Positions 1 to 10,024 are shown, counted from the first letter of the stretch. The stretch: DNA of 64,000 nucleotides from Roseateles sp. DAIF2 (GCF_015624425.1 NZ_CP049919.1:5270001-5334000), one strand, 5' to 3'. Numbers and translations are program-made. The notes: generated by a model from the letters alone, not told the origin.

Positions 1-402
1 CGGCACCGTGCTGGCGCCGCTGATCGCCACCCGGCCGCAGGCCTTAAAGCGCGCGTCCAGCCGGGCCTGGAAGTCGCAGACGAAGCGCCGGCCATCGGCC
101 AGGTCGATGTAATGCGCGCCGGCCGCCGCCGCGGCCTCGGCCACGCCATAGTCCTGCTGCTGGAAGGGCCCGGCGGTGTGGATCAACAGCCCGACCCGCT
201 GCCGGCGCAGCTGCGCGGCGAAGTCGGGCGCGGCCATGTCGATCGCCAGGCCCTCGGCACCGCCGCCCAGCCCGGCCGCGAAGGCGGCTGCCCTGGCGCC
301 ATCGCGCCCGCCCACCAGCAGCCGCAGCGCCGGATCGCCGGCCAGCGCCCGCGCGATGCGCGCGCCGAAATTGCCGTAGCCACCCAGCACCAGAACCCTC
401 AT
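1..402 (-). CDS. Saccharopine dehydrogenase-like NAD(P)-binding protein (partial, C-terminus outside window)
   Basis: The reverse strand reads 134 codons from an ATG at 402 to the window edge without a stop. The protein opens with a Rossmann nucleotide-binding turn (MRVLVLGGYGNFGARIARAL), then an acidic-end strand and GRD segment. A later HTAGPFQQQDYGVAEAA stretch is typical of the saccharopine dehydrogenase/trans-acting enoyl reductase family. These are cytoplasmic oxidoreductase-like proteins with varied or unknown substrates, so no reaction is assigned. It is transcribed away from icmF across a 183-bp gap that holds a perfect palindrome, so the two genes may share regulation. Confidence 0.7.
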   Translation of the reverse strand, partial: MRVLVLGGYGNFGARIARALAGDPALRLLVGGRDGARAAAFAAGLGGGAEGLAIDMAAPDFAAQLRRQRVGLLIHTAGPFQQQDYGVAEAAAAAGAHYIDLADGRRFVCDFQARLDARFKACGRVAISGASTVP

Positions 403-477
403 GCCGCTCCCCGCCATCCCTTGTAGCGCCCGATTATCGGCAGGCCGGCGCACCGTCCTCCCGAACATCCGGACAAA

Positions 478-499
478 TTGACGTTTACGTAAACGTCAA
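478..499. promoter_or_regulatory. 22-bp perfect palindrome, likely operator upstream of icmF
   Basis: Each arm reads TTGACGTTTAC and the second arm is its exact complement, with no spacer. It lies 86 bp before the icmF start. TTTACG (484-489), 18 bp and TAGAAT (508-513) could form a promoter overlapping the palindrome. The shape resembles, from memory, operators of MerR-type LiuR, which controls branched-chain amino acid breakdown. That fits the isobutyryl-CoA mutase downstream but is an inference; no regulator gene is in the window. Confidence 0.7.
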
Positions 500-585
500 T
501 CAAACCCTAGAATCCGGCCATCCATGCTGATAGAAAGACGTGGAGCGCTGTATCAACAGCGGCGCCCGCGCAGGAGACATAAGCC

Positions 586-3500
586 ATGACCGACCTGTCC
601 GCCGAGTACAAGGCCCTGGCCGCGTACCGCCCCACCCACAAGGTGCGCTTCGTGACCGCCGCCAGCCTGTTCGACGGGCATGACGCGGCGATCAACATCA
701 TGCGGCGCATCCTGCAGGGCATGGGCGCCGAGGTGATCCACCTGGGCCACAACCGCTCGGTCGACGAGGTGGTCAACGCCGCGCTGCAGGAGGATGCCCA
801 GGGCATCGCGATCAGCAGCTACCAGGGCGGCCATGTCGAGTACTTCAAGTACATGGTGGAGCTGCTGCGCGCGCGCGGCGGCCAGAACATCCAGGTCTTC
901 GGCGGCGGCGGCGGCGTGATCGTGCCGGCCGAGATCCGCGACCTGCACGAGCATGGCGTGCGCATCTACAGCCCCGAGGACGGCCAGCGCATGGGCTTGG
1001 CCGGCATGATCGGCGAGATGCTGATGCGCTGCGACCGCGACATCTCGGCCGACGCGCCCAAGGCGCTCTCTGCGATCCAGGGTCATGGCGAGGCCGCCTG
1101 GCGCGCGCTGGCCCAGCTGATCACGGCGCTGGAGAACGGCAAGGCCGACGCGGCCCTGGTCGCCGAGCTGCAGGCCGCCGCCAAGACCATCCAGACCCCC
1201 GTGCTGGGCATCACCGGCACCGGCGGCGCCGGCAAGTCCAGCCTGACCGACGAGCTGATCCGCCGCCTGCGCCTGGACCAGGGCGACGCGCTGCGCGTCG
1301 CCGTGATCTCGATCGACCCCTCGCGCCGCAAGAGCGGCGGCGCGCTCTTGGGCGACCGCATCCGCATGAATGCGATTTCGCCCTGGGGCCAAGGCCCACG
1401 CGTCTTCATGCGCAGCCTGGCCACGCGCGATTTCGGCAGCGAGATCTCGCAGGCCCTGCCCGATGTGGTCGCCGCGGCCAAGGTGGCCGGCTTCGACCTG
1501 GTGATCGTCGAGACCTCGGGCATCGGCCAGGGCGATGCCGCCATCGTGCCGCATGTCGACGTGCCGATGTATGTGATGACGCCGGAGTTCGGCGCCGCCA
1601 GCCAGCTCGAGAAGATCGACATGCTGGACTTCGCCGAGTTCGTCGCGATCAACAAGTTCGACCGCAAGGGCGCGCTGGACGCGCTGCGCGACGTGGCCAA
1701 GCAGGTGCAGCGCAACAAGGAGGCCTTCACCAAGCGCCCCGAGCAGATGCCGGTGTTCGGCACCATGGCCAGCCGCTTCAACGACGACGGCGTCACCGCG
1801 CTGTACCAGGCGCTGAAGCCGCGCCTGGCCGAGCTGGGCCTGGCCTTTGGCGAGGCGCGCCTGCCGCTGGTCGACACCCGCCACAGCACCCACCAGACCC
1901 CCATCGTGCCGGCCGCGCGCAGCCGCTACCTGGCCGAGATCAGCGACACCCTGCGCGGCTACAAGAAGGCCGCCCGCGCCCAGGCCCGCATCGCCCGCGA
2001 GGCCCAGCAGCTGCGCGCCTCGATCGCGATGCTGCAGGCCGACAACCCGGACAAGACCGGCGCCGTCACCGCGCTCGGCGAGCTGGCCGCGCAGCGCGAG
2101 AGCGCGCTCGACAAGGTCGCCGCCCAGCTGATCGCGCAATGGCCGGCGATGCAGAAGGCCTACGCCGGCGACGAATACGTCGTGAAGATCCGCGACAAGG
2201 AGATCCGCACCGCGCTGGTCTCGACCAGCCTCTCCGGCACCAAGATCCGCAAGGTGGTGCTGCCGGGCTACGAGTGCCATGGCGAACTGCTGAAGTGGCT
2301 GCTGCTGGAGAACGTGCCGGGCAGCTTCCCCTACACCGCCGGCGTGTTCGCCTTCAAGCGCGAGGGCGAGGACCCGACCCGCATGTTCGCCGGTGAGGGC
2401 GACGCCTTCCGCACCAATCGCCGCTTCAAGCTGGTCAGCGAGGGCATGCCCGCCAAGCGCCTCTCGACCGCCTTCGACTCGGTGACCCTGTACGGCGCCG
2501 ACCCCGATCCGCGGCCGGACATCTACGGCAAGGTCGGCAACTCCGGCGTCAGCATCGCCACCCTGGACGACATGAAGGTGCTGTACGACGGCTTCGACCT
2601 GTGCAACCCCAGCACCTCGGTCTCGATGACGATCAACGGCCCCGCGCCCTCGATCCTGGCGATGTTCATGAACACCGCGATCGACCAGAACCTGGCCAAG
2701 TTCAGGACCGACAACGGCCGCGAGCCGACCCCCGACGAGGCCGCCAAGATCAAGGACTGGGTGCTGGCCAATGTGCGCGGCACCGTGCAGGCCGACATCC
2801 TGAAGGAAGACCAGGGCCAGAACACCTGCATCTTCTCGACCGAGTTCTCGCTCAAGGTGATGGGCGACATCGCCGAGTACTTTGTGCACCACCAGGTGCG
2901 CAACTTCTACTCGGTCTCGATCAGCGGCTATCACATCGCCGAGGCCGGTGCGAACCCGATCTCGCAGCTGGCGCTGACGCTCTCCAACGGCTTCACCTTC
3001 GTCGAAGCCTATCTGGCGCGCGGCATGCACATCGACGACTTCGCGCCGAATCTGAGCTTCTTCTTCAGCAACGGCATGGACCCGGAGTACACCGTGCTGG
3101 GCCGCGTCGCGCGCCGCATCTGGGCGGTGGCGATGCGCGACAAGTACGGCGCCAACGAACGCAGCCAGAAGCTCAAGTACCACATCCAGACCTCGGGCCG
3201 CAGCCTGCACGCGCAGGAGATCGCCTTCAACGACATCCGCACCACGCTGCAGGCGCTGATCGCGATCTACGACAACTGCAACAGCCTGCACACCAACGCC
3301 TACGACGAGGCGATCACGACACCCACCGAGGAATCGGTGCGCCGCGCGATGGCGATCCAGCTGATCATCAACCGCGAGTGGGGCCTGGCCAAGAACGAAA
3401 ACCCCTCGCAGGGCGCCTTCATCATCGAGGAGCTGACCGAGCTGGTCGAGGAAGCGGTGCTGACCGAGTTCGAGCGCATCGCCGAACGCGGCGGCGTGCT

Positions 3501-3876
3501 CGGCGCGATGGAGACCGGCTACCAGCGCGGCCGCATCCAGGAGGAGAGCATGCATTACGAGATGCTCAAGCACACCGGCGAGTACCCCATCATCGGCGTC
3601 AACACCTTCCGCAACCCGCATGGCGACCCGGTGCCGGAACACATCGAGCTGGCCCGCTCCACCGAGGACGAGAAGCAGAGCCAGCTCTCCCGCCTGGCCG
3701 ACTTCCACCAGCGCAACGCCGCCGTCAGCGGCGCCATGCTGCAGCGCCTGCAACAAGCCGTGATCGAGAACCGGAACGTGTTCGAGGTGCTGATGGACGC
3801 GGTGCGCGTCTGCTCGCTGGGTCAGATCACCTCTGCGCTGTTCGAGGTGGGTGGGCAGTACCGGCGCAGCATGTGA
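586..3876 (+). CDS. icmF: Fused isobutyryl-CoA mutase IcmF (B12-dependent mutase with built-in G-protein chaperone)
   Basis: At 1096 residues this has the known IcmF order. A B12-binding domain comes first, with D30-G-H32 and GGGGG further on. A MeaB-like GTPase follows, with P-loop GTGGAGKS at 211-218. The C-terminal half is the acyl-CoA mutase barrel ([18 protein letters not shown] near 577-593; [20 protein letters not shown]). IcmF interconverts isobutyryl-CoA and n-butyryl-CoA using adenosylcobalamin, and the GTPase part loads and protects the cofactor. The Phe in the GVFAFK segment (about 588) sits where IcmF has Phe in place of the Tyr of methylmalonyl-CoA mutase, which supports a non-carboxylated substrate. 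The ATG follows CAGGAGACATAAGCC, a good ribosome site. No partner genes are adjacent. Confidence 0.96.
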   Translation: MTDLSAEYKALAAYRPTHKVRFVTAASLFDGHDAAINIMRRILQGMGAEVIHLGHNRSVDEVVNAALQEDAQGIAISSYQGGHVEYFKYMVELLRARGGQNIQVFGGGGGVIVPAEIRDLHEHGVRIYSPEDGQRMGLAGMIGEMLMRCDRDISADAPKALSAIQGHGEAAWRALAQLITALENGKADAALVAELQAAAKTIQTPVLGITGTGGAGKSSLTDELIRRLRLDQGDALRVAVISIDPSRRKSGGALLGDRIRMNAISPWGQGPRVFMRSLATRDFGSEISQALPDVVAAAKVAGFDLVIVETSGIGQGDAAIVPHVDVPMYVMTPEFGAASQLEKIDMLDFAEFVAINKFDRKGALDALRDVAKQVQRNKEAFTKRPEQMPVFGTMASRFNDDGVTALYQALKPRLAELGLAFGEARLPLVDTRHSTHQTPIVPAARSRYLAEISDTLRGYKKAARAQARIAREAQQLRASIAMLQADNPDKTGAVTALGELAAQRESALDKVAAQLIAQWPAMQKAYAGDEYVVKIRDKEIRTALVSTSLSGTKIRKVVLPGYECHGELLKWLLLENVPGSFPYTAGVFAFKREGEDPTRMFAGEGDAFRTNRRFKLVSEGMPAKRLSTAFDSVTLYGADPDPRPDIYGKVGNSGVSIATLDDMKVLYDGFDLCNPSTSVSMTINGPAPSILAMFMNTAIDQNLAKFRTDNGREPTPDEAAKIKDWVLANVRGTVQADILKEDQGQNTCIFSTEFSLKVMGDIAEYFVHHQVRNFYSVSISGYHIAEAGANPISQLALTLSNGFTFVEAYLARGMHIDDFAPNLSFFFSNGMDPEYTVLGRVARRIWAVAMRDKYGANERSQKLKYHIQTSGRSLHAQEIAFNDIRTTLQALIAIYDNCNSLHTNAYDEAITTPTEESVRRAMAIQLIINREWGLAKNENPSQGAFIIEELTELVEEAVLTEFERIAERGGVLGAMETGYQRGRIQEESMHYEMLKHTGEYPIIGVNTFRNPHGDPVPEHIELARSTEDEKQSQLSRLADFHQRNAAVSGAMLQRLQQAVIENRNVFEVLMDAVRVCSLGQITSALFEVGGQYRRSM

Positions 3877-3878
3877 GG

Positions 3879-4084
3879 CCCCGGCCAGCGGCAGGATGAA
3901 GCGCGTCTTGTCCAGCGAGCGCGCGCCCTCGCGCAGGTAGAAGCGCCGCGCGTCCTCGTTCCAGGCCGGCGTCTGCCATTGCAGTTCCGCACAGCCGGCC
4001 TCGGCCGCGCCCCGCTTCGCCCGGGCCAGCAGCCGCACGCCCAGCCCGCGGCCGAGCGCGGCCGCCAGCGCTCGGCCCGGGCCT
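3879..4084 (-). pseudogene. GNAT acetyltransferase remnant (C-terminal piece only)
   Basis: The reverse strand encodes the end of a GNAT fold: a GRALAAALGRGLGVRLLARA pyrophosphate-binding segment, then WNEDARRFYLREGARSLDKT, the typical last strand and helix. There is no start codon or N-terminal half: upstream the frame runs straight into the end of a rhodanese fragment. Downstream the frame has no stop and runs on antisense through icmF. Both ends are therefore lost and the piece is almost certainly not functional. Confidence 0.7.
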
Positions 4085-4267
4085 TCAGCATTCGCAGCCG
4101 ATCAGATCCTCCGGCCGCAGGCTGCCCGGCGCCGCGCCGGTCGCGACCGGATGGCCGTCGCGCTTCCAGAAGTCCAGGCCGCCCAGCATCTCCTTGACCG
4201 AGAAGCCCAGCGCGGCCAGCTTGTAGGCGCCCTTGGCGGAGTCATTGCAGCCGATGCCGGCGCTGCA
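4085..4267 (-). pseudogene. Rhodanese-domain remnant (C-terminal piece)
   Basis: The reverse strand reads CSAGIGCNDSAKGAYKLAAL, then GFSVKEMLGGLDFWKRDG, and ends LIGCEC-stop at 4085. This is the usual C-terminal third of a single-domain rhodanese, beginning just at the active-site cysteine loop. Everything before it is missing. The break lies at about 4252-4267, where the opposite strand becomes a MocR-type sequence, so this looks like a deletion or rearrangement junction. Confidence 0.7.
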
Positions 4268-4681
4268 GGGATTGGACGAGGCCGGCCGCGTGCTCTACCT
4301 CGGCACCTTCTCCAAGGTGCTGTTCCCCTCGCTGCGCCTGGCCTATCTGGTGCTGCCGCCGGCCCTGGTCGCGCCCTTCGCCCAGGCGCGCAGCATCCAG
4401 GACGGCCACAGCGCCCAGCTCGCGCAGGCGGTGACGGCCGACTTCATCGCCCAGGGCCATTTCGCCGCCCATCTGCGCCTGATGCGCAAGCTCTACCGCC
4501 AGCGCCGCGAGGCGCTGCTCGGCGCGCCGCGGCGGCGCAGAGCATCGCCACGCCCTCACTGAGCCGGCTCTATCTGTCGGCGCCGCGCCAGGACGGCTGG
4601 CTGCTCGGCTATGCGGCGCTGACGCCCGAAGAGATCCGCCAGGCCGCCGCAACCCTGGCGCGCGCGCAGCCGCGCCGCTGA
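4252..4681 (+). pseudogene. MocR/PdxR-type regulator remnant (aminotransferase-domain piece, frame-shifted)
   Basis: The + strand encodes PALQGLDEAGRVLYLGTFSK, followed by FPSLRLAYLVLPPAL and LMRKLYRQRREALLG. This is the PLP-binding part of a MocR-type GntR/aminotransferase regulator; the Lys of GTFSK is the usual cofactor lysine. The frame ends after a few odd residues (stop at 4561). The C-terminus reappears in another frame as IATPSLSRLYLSAPRQDGWL, ending at 4681, so about 50 residues and the frame are lost. The N-terminal winged helix and first half of the fold are absent. Confidence 0.75.
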
Positions 4682-4698
4682 CGTCGCTTCCTCTTCGT

Positions 4699-6801
4699 TC
4701 AGCGCGCCGTCACCGCGGGCGTCCCGATGCGCAGCGACGGCACCGCGGGCGCAATCCCGAGCGCGCCCAGCAGCTCGTCAGGCGCATAGGCCGCACCGCC
4801 CTTGAACACCAGGCTGACGCGGCGCAGCTGAGCGATGTCGCGCGTCGGGTCGCCATCGACCAGCACCAGATCGGCGCGCTTGCCCGGCGTGATCGTGCCG
4901 CTGTCCTGCAGGCGGTCGCTGTAGCGGGCGCCGTTGTAGGTGGCGATCTTCAGCGCCTCGGCGGCCGGGATGCCGGCCTCGACATAGAGCTCCAGCTCGC
5001 GCTGCAACAGAAAGCCGGGCAGGCCGTCGGTGCCGGCCACCAGCGGCACGCCGGCGCGATGCAAGCGCCCCACCAGATCGCGCATGAAGCGCCAGGAGGC
5101 CGCGAAGCGCTGGCCGCGCGCCGCGTCCAGGTCCACCTCGGCCTTCAGCAGGCCGCGCTGGAAGGCCGCCGGCATGCGCGCCGCCACGCTGGAGAAGCTG
5201 GGATGCGGCTGGCCGCTGCGCTGCAGGAACATGCCCTCGAACACCGCCAGGGTCGGGTCGACCACGGTGCCGCGCGCCTTCAGCCGGACGATGAACTCGC
5301 GCACGCGCGCCTCATTGGGGCGCAGCTTGTGCGCCTCGTCGCCGACCAGATAAAAGCGCAGCAGGGTGCGCGTGTCGTCCTCGCGCTTGACCAGGAAGTT
5401 CAGGGTCAGCTGGTTGATGTGATGCAGCTCGTCATAGCCCTGCGCCACCGCCTGGCTCGCGGTCATGAAGGCCGGCACATGGCCGCCGACCCGCAGCCCC
5501 TGGCGATGCGCATGCCGCACGATCGGCCCCACCCATTCCGGCCGGATCGAGTTGTAGAGCTTGAGCTGGCGCACGCCGCGCGCCGCATACCCGTCCACGC
5601 CGGCCAGCGCTTCCTCCAGCGTGCCGGCGACGACGCCACCGGTCGCTGCATGCGGGCTGGCCCCCTCGATAAAGCCGTTGGCGGCGATGCGCGGGCCGAG
5701 CAGCTCGCCGCGCTCGATGCGCTCGCGCAGCTGCTCCAGCCGCTGGTTGTTGCCGCCCAGGTCGCGCGTCGAGGTCACGCCATTGGCCAGGTGCAGCAGC
5801 TCCTGGTCCTCCCAGGCATGGGTGTGCATGTCGAACAGGCCCGGCAGCAGGCTGCGCCCGCGGCCCTCGATGCGCTGCGTGACGCCGGCCACCGCCGTGC
5901 CCGGCGCGCGGATCGAGGCGATGCGCCCCTGGTAGAGATAGATGTCGGCCGGGCCGCGCATGCGCGCCGCCTGGGCATCGAACCAGCGCACATCGGCGAT
6001 CAGGGTCAGGCCCGGCAGCGGCCGCGTCAGGCGCTGCGCCAGCTCGCGCAGGCGCTCACCATGGGCCTGCCGCTGCGCCGCCTCCAGGCGCGGCCAGAGC
6101 GCCTCGCGCCCCTCGGCGATCACGCCGAGGAAGCCCGGATACATCCAGGCGAACAGCGCCCGCTCGCGCTCCTCGTCGAGCCAGACATATTCGGTGTTCA
6201 GGCTCAGGCCGCTGAGCGCATAGAGCCCCAGGCGCAGCGCGCCCGGCGGCGCGTCCAGCCGCAACTCGGTCAGCTTGTGCACCGCAAACTGCCCGGCCGG
6301 CAGGCCCGGCGCCCGCCCCTCCGGGCGCAGCAGCAGGCTGCGCGCCAGCTGGGCCAGCCAGGCCGGCGTGTACTCGACCGGCAGGTACAGCGCCTCGGCG
6401 GGCGCCTCGCGCTCGCCGCGGTCCACCGCCGATTGCCAGCTCACCCGGCCCGCCGCATCACGCTCGAAGCGGTCGCTGATCGCGCTGCCGAAGGTCGCCT
6501 TGCCCTGGGTCGCATAGGCCTGCAGCCGGCCCTGCGCATCGACGCGGAACTGCTCGTCCTGATCCGGACCCCGGCCGTTCTCGCGGTAGCTGAAGCGCAC
6601 CCGCTGCTCGCCATCGGGCGCGGCCGCCGGCGTGATCCGCAGCTCGCCGGCGCGCCGGCCGTCAAACAGCATGCTGTAGCGCTGCTCCGCCGGCGGCTCC
6701 TGGGCCAGCGCCAATGCCGGCAACAGCAGCAGCAGCACCAGCCCACCCAGGAACGCCGCCCATCGGGCGCGCAGGTCCGACCTCCTCCCCATCCCTGCCA
6801 T
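4699..6801 (-). CDS. Secreted metal-dependent amidohydrolase with long N-terminal extension
   Basis: The 700-residue protein starts with a hydrophobic signal segment ending ALALAQ, so it is exported. The C-terminal 430 residues are an amidohydrolase-superfamily barrel. The metal ligands are visible: DMHTHAW, the bridging lysine in QLKLYNS, the histidines in GGHVP and ELHHINQ, and the catalytic Asp in AGTDG. The end has the usual GKRADLVLVDGDP beta-sandwich. The first about 260 residues (after RYSMLFDGRRAGEL) belong to no domain I can name; most relatives lack them. The substrate is unknown; imidazolonepropionase- and prolidase-like hydrolases are the nearest type. GGAGG lies 8 nt before the ATG. 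Confidence 0.85.
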   Translation of the reverse strand: MAGMGRRSDLRARWAAFLGGLVLLLLLPALALAQEPPAEQRYSMLFDGRRAGELRITPAAAPDGEQRVRFSYRENGRGPDQDEQFRVDAQGRLQAYATQGKATFGSAISDRFERDAAGRVSWQSAVDRGEREAPAEALYLPVEYTPAWLAQLARSLLLRPEGRAPGLPAGQFAVHKLTELRLDAPPGALRLGLYALSGLSLNTEYVWLDEERERALFAWMYPGFLGVIAEGREALWPRLEAAQRQAHGERLRELAQRLTRPLPGLTLIADVRWFDAQAARMRGPADIYLYQGRIASIRAPGTAVAGVTQRIEGRGRSLLPGLFDMHTHAWEDQELLHLANGVTSTRDLGGNNQRLEQLRERIERGELLGPRIAANGFIEGASPHAATGGVVAGTLEEALAGVDGYAARGVRQLKLYNSIRPEWVGPIVRHAHRQGLRVGGHVPAFMTASQAVAQGYDELHHINQLTLNFLVKREDDTRTLLRFYLVGDEAHKLRPNEARVREFIVRLKARGTVVDPTLAVFEGMFLQRSGQPHPSFSSVAARMPAAFQRGLLKAEVDLDAARGQRFAASWRFMRDLVGRLHRAGVPLVAGTDGLPGFLLQRELELYVEAGIPAAEALKIATYNGARYSDRLQDSGTITPGKRADLVLVDGDPTRDIAQLRRVSLVFKGGAAYAPDELLGALGIAPAVPSLRIGTPAVTAR

Positions 6802-6892
6802 CGCAAGTACCTCCCGGATCGTCGTTATCGTGCCGGTGAGGCTAGCATCAGCCCCGGTTCAATGCCATGGGCCTAACGAGGCACCCGCCACC

Positions 6893-7564
6893 ATGATCAC
6901 CCTGTTCCACTGCCTCAGCGCCCGCAGCTTCCGGCCCTTGTGGGCCCTGGAAGAGCTGGGGCTGCGCTACGAGCTGCGCCTGCTGCCCTTTCCGCCGCGC
7001 GTGCATGACAAGAGCTATTTCTCGCACAACCCGCTGGGCACGGTGCCGCTGCTGGTGGACGGCGAGACGCGCATCAGCGAATCGGCCGCGACCTGCCAGT
7101 ACCTGGCGGCAAGACATGACCCCGGCGGCCTGGATGTCGGGGCCGCCGAGCCCGACTTCGGCGCCTATCTGAACTTCCTGCATTTCGGCGAGGCCACCCT
7201 GACCTTCCCGCAGTCCCTGGTGCTGCGCTACCGCCATTTCGAGGTGCCCGAGCGGCGCCTGCCCCAGGTGGCCGAGGACTATGCCAAATGGTTCCACGCG
7301 CGCCTGCGCAGCCTGGAGCCACGCTTGGCGGAGCGCGAATGGTTGTGTGCCGGGCGCTTCACCGCGGCCGACATCTCGGTCGGCTATGCGCTGCTGCTGG
7401 CCCGACATCTGGAGCTGCATGGACAGTTCACGCCGGCGGTGGCCGACTATTGGGAGCGCCTGCAGCAGCGAGCGGCCTACCAGCGCGCCCAGGCCCTGCA
7501 GTTCGAGGCCGCGGCGGCCCAGGGCGTCGCGCCGGTCGCCGCGCCCGATCTGCGGCCCTGCTGA
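6893..7564 (+). CDS. Glutathione S-transferase family protein
   Basis: The protein has 223 residues. It opens with a thioredoxin-like N-terminal domain (MITLFHCLSARSFRPLWALE; NPLGTVPLLVDG with the cis-Pro; ESAATCQYLA for the glutamate-binding turn). An all-helical C-terminal domain follows, with GRFTAADISVGYAL, the conserved N-capping box. GSTs conjugate or reduce small electrophiles with glutathione in the cytoplasm; the substrate cannot be read from sequence. I chose the ATG at 6893 because homology starts there; the frame stays open further upstream. It is divergent from the amidohydrolase gene. Confidence 0.9.
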   Translation: MITLFHCLSARSFRPLWALEELGLRYELRLLPFPPRVHDKSYFSHNPLGTVPLLVDGETRISESAATCQYLAARHDPGGLDVGAAEPDFGAYLNFLHFGEATLTFPQSLVLRYRHFEVPERRLPQVAEDYAKWFHARLRSLEPRLAEREWLCAGRFTAADISVGYALLLARHLELHGQFTPAVADYWERLQQRAAYQRAQALQFEAAAAQGVAPVAAPDLRPC

Positions 7565-7642
7565 GCGGCTTCCCTGCGTCGGGAACTGTCTGCACAATCG
7601 CGGCAAACAGACCAGTCTTGGCATGCAGAGGGAGGATCGAGG

Positions 7643-9532
7643 ATGGATGACGCTCGTTTCGAGCAGATGGTGGCGCGCCTGGAACAAGAAAGCCTGGCCG
7701 CGCCACGCAGTTATCAGCTGAAGGTCGCACTGCTGGCGTTGCTCGGCCTGGGGGTGCTGGCGCTGATCGTCGGCATCGCCGGCCTCGGCCTGCTGATCCT
7801 GGCCGGCCTGGCGCTGGCGGTGCTGCTCAGCGGCGGCAAGGCATTGATCCTGCTCGTCAAGTTCGGCAAGCTGCTGCTGCTGGCGGTGCCGCTGTGGCTG
7901 CTGGTGCGCAGCGCCTTCAAGGCGCTGTTCCTGCGCCTGCCGGCGCCGCAAGGCCTGGCGCTGCAGCGCCGCGACGCGCCGGAGCTGTTCGCCGCCATCG
8001 ACCGGATGCGCCGCCAGATGAAGGGGCCGCGCTTTCATCAGGTGCTGATCACCGACGAGGTCAACGCCGCCGTCGTGCAGCGCCCGCTGCTGGGCCTGAT
8101 CGGTTTCCCGCGCAACTACCTGATCCTCGGACTGCCGCTGCTGGAGAGCCTGTCGCCCGAGGAGGCCCTGGCGGTCGTGGCTCATGAGTACGGCCACCTG
8201 GCCGGCTCGCACAGCCGTTTCGCCGCCTTCATCTATCGATTGCGGCTCAGCTGGGCCAACATCCAGGCCCTCGGCCAGCAGTGGCAGGGCTGGAGCGGCC
8301 GACTGCTGCAGCGCATCGTCGACTGGTACGCGCCCTACTTCAACGCCTACACCTTCGTGCTGGCGCGCGCCAACGAATATCAGGCCGATCGGGCCAGCGC
8401 CGAGCTGGTGGGCGCCGAGGTCGCGGCGCGGGCACTGAAGCGGGTCAACCTGGCCGCGCCGCAGTACCAGGCCTTCATGCAGGACACGCTGGCCGGCATC
8501 CGGCACGCGCCGGTGCCGCCGGAGGACCTGGCCCGTCGCTGGGCCGAGACCGCGCGCCAGACGCCGCCCGAAGCCACCAGCCACCAGTGGCTGCAATCCG
8601 CCCTGCAGCGCCAGTCCCAGGCGCAGGACACGCATCCGGTGCTGAGCCTGCGCCTGCAGGCCCTACCGGGCGAGGCACAGCGGCTCGAGGAACTGCCGCC
8701 GCCGCCGGAGCGCTCGGCCGCCGACGTCTGGCTGGGCGAGACCGGTCCCGCCCTGCGCCAGCGCCTGGGCCTGCAATGGTGCGAGCAGGTCGGCACGGCC
8801 TGGGCGGAACGCCATGCCGAACTGGCGGAGCAGGCCAAGCGCCTGGCCGAACTGAGCCTGCTGGAGGCGCCGGACCGCGAGCAACACCTGACCCTGCTGC
8901 AACTGCGGCGCGAGCTGGAGCCCGAGACCGATGCGGTGGCCGCCTATGCCGCCTTCAATGCCCAATACCCGGACGACAGCGTCGGGCTCTTCCTCGAGGG
9001 CGTCAGCCGCCTGAAGCGCGACGACGAGCAGGGCCTGGCACTGCTGGAGCGGGCGATAGTCCTCGACGAGGCCGCCATCCTGCCCGCCTGCGAAAGCGCC
9101 TGCAACTTCTTCGGCGCTCGCAACGACGCCGAGCGGGCCAAGTCCTGGGCGCAGCGCTGGCACGCGCGCCAGGCCTTCGAGCAGGGGCGCGAACGGGAAC
9201 GCGACGAACTCGATCCGCGCCACGAACTGCGCCCGGCCGGGCTGGATGCCGAGGCGCTCGAACGGGTGCGCGGCCTGCTGCAGCGGCATGGCCAGGGTGT
9301 GGAACGCGCCTACCTGGCACGCCGCGTACTGCCCACAGATCCCACCTTGCCTACCTATGTGCTGGGCCTGCAGCTCGGCCTGTGGGCGAGGCTGCGCAAG
9401 CGGCAGCAGGCGATCGTGGACGCACTGGCCCGCGACGAATGGCCCGACCACACCATCATCTGCGTGCTGCAGGACCGCTACAAGCCGCTGCGCAAGAAGC
9501 TGGCGGCCGTCCCCGGCGCCCGGCTGATCTGA
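7643..9532 (+). CDS. Membrane-anchored M48-family metallopeptidase
   Basis: This 629-residue protein has two hydrophobic segments near the N-terminus (about 30-60 and 68-90). The zinc site HEYGH is at 181-185 and the third ligand is probably Glu245 in NEYQAD; all three match the M48 (Ste24/HtpX-like) family. The C-terminal 250 residues resemble a helical, TPR-like region (YAAFNAQYPDDSVGLFLEGVS) and may bind substrates. The family degrades or processes membrane and secreted proteins. The ATG follows GAGGATCGAGG. No obvious operon partner. Confidence 0.88.
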   Translation: MDDARFEQMVARLEQESLAAPRSYQLKVALLALLGLGVLALIVGIAGLGLLILAGLALAVLLSGGKALILLVKFGKLLLLAVPLWLLVRSAFKALFLRLPAPQGLALQRRDAPELFAAIDRMRRQMKGPRFHQVLITDEVNAAVVQRPLLGLIGFPRNYLILGLPLLESLSPEEALAVVAHEYGHLAGSHSRFAAFIYRLRLSWANIQALGQQWQGWSGRLLQRIVDWYAPYFNAYTFVLARANEYQADRASAELVGAEVAARALKRVNLAAPQYQAFMQDTLAGIRHAPVPPEDLARRWAETARQTPPEATSHQWLQSALQRQSQAQDTHPVLSLRLQALPGEAQRLEELPPPPERSAADVWLGETGPALRQRLGLQWCEQVGTAWAERHAELAEQAKRLAELSLLEAPDREQHLTLLQLRRELEPETDAVAAYAAFNAQYPDDSVGLFLEGVSRLKRDDEQGLALLERAIVLDEAAILPACESACNFFGARNDAERAKSWAQRWHARQAFEQGRERERDELDPRHELRPAGLDAEALERVRGLLQRHGQGVERAYLARRVLPTDPTLPTYVLGLQLGLWARLRKRQQAIVDALARDEWPDHTIICVLQDRYKPLRKKLAAVPGARLI

Positions 9533-9541
9533 CGATTCGGA

Positions 9542-10024
9542 TCAGCCCGGCCGCTGGAACTCGTTCTCCACCCAGGCCGTCGCGCTGGCGCGGCTGAGCT
9601 TGAAGTTCGGCCGCACCTTGACCTCGGCGAGTTGATCCCCGCCGCCCGGCTCGTGCGCGCTCAGCAGCGCGTAGGGATCGTCCTCGTCGGGCACGATGTC
9701 CAGCCGCACCTCGATGGTCGCGTCGCCGACATTGACGACCAGACTCTGGTGCAGCTGCGCATGCAGCTGCTGCTCATGCCGGCGCAGCACCTCGGACGCG
9801 GTCTTCACCAGGGTGTTGAAGGCATTGACATCCAGCGGCTTGGGGTTCTTCTTGTCGCGTCCCATGGTCCAGGGGCCGACCAGGGCCGGCTCGGCCTCGC
9901 CGACCAGGGTCATCGCGACGGCCCAGCCCTCGTCGTCCTCGTTCTTGATCACCGTCGCGGTCCAGCGTTCGTCCTGCCAGAGGCGGGCTTCCTGGATGAT
10001 CGGGCGGTCTTCGGCGGCGGACAT
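9542..10024 (-). CDS. Hypothetical protein
   Basis: The 160-residue soluble protein (from ATG at 10024) is acidic, with short alternating strands (EARLWQDERWTATVIKNEDD) and a central helical part rich in Gln and His. No signal peptide, membrane helix or known catalytic motif was recognised. A TTG four codons upstream (10036) is an alternative start; neither has a strong ribosome site. It lies tail-to-tail with the M48 peptidase gene (9 bp apart) and upstream of the Bug receptor on the opposite side. Function unknown. Confidence 0.65.
   Translation of the reverse strand: MSAAEDRPIIQEARLWQDERWTATVIKNEDDEGWAVAMTLVGEAEPALVGPWTMGRDKKNPKPLDVNAFNTLVKTASEVLRRHEQQLHAQLHQSLVVNVGDATIEVRLDIVPDEDDPYALLSAHEPGGGDQLAEVKVRPNFKLSRASATAWVENEFQRPG

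Noticed and set aside
553..4038. 1161-codon open frame antisense to icmF
   Set aside because: It mirrors a high-G+C gene; the protein is low-complexity (His/Ala/Gly/Arg/Leu) and the strongly conserved icmF frame explains the lack of stops. Only its first part (GNAT remnant) has family signal.
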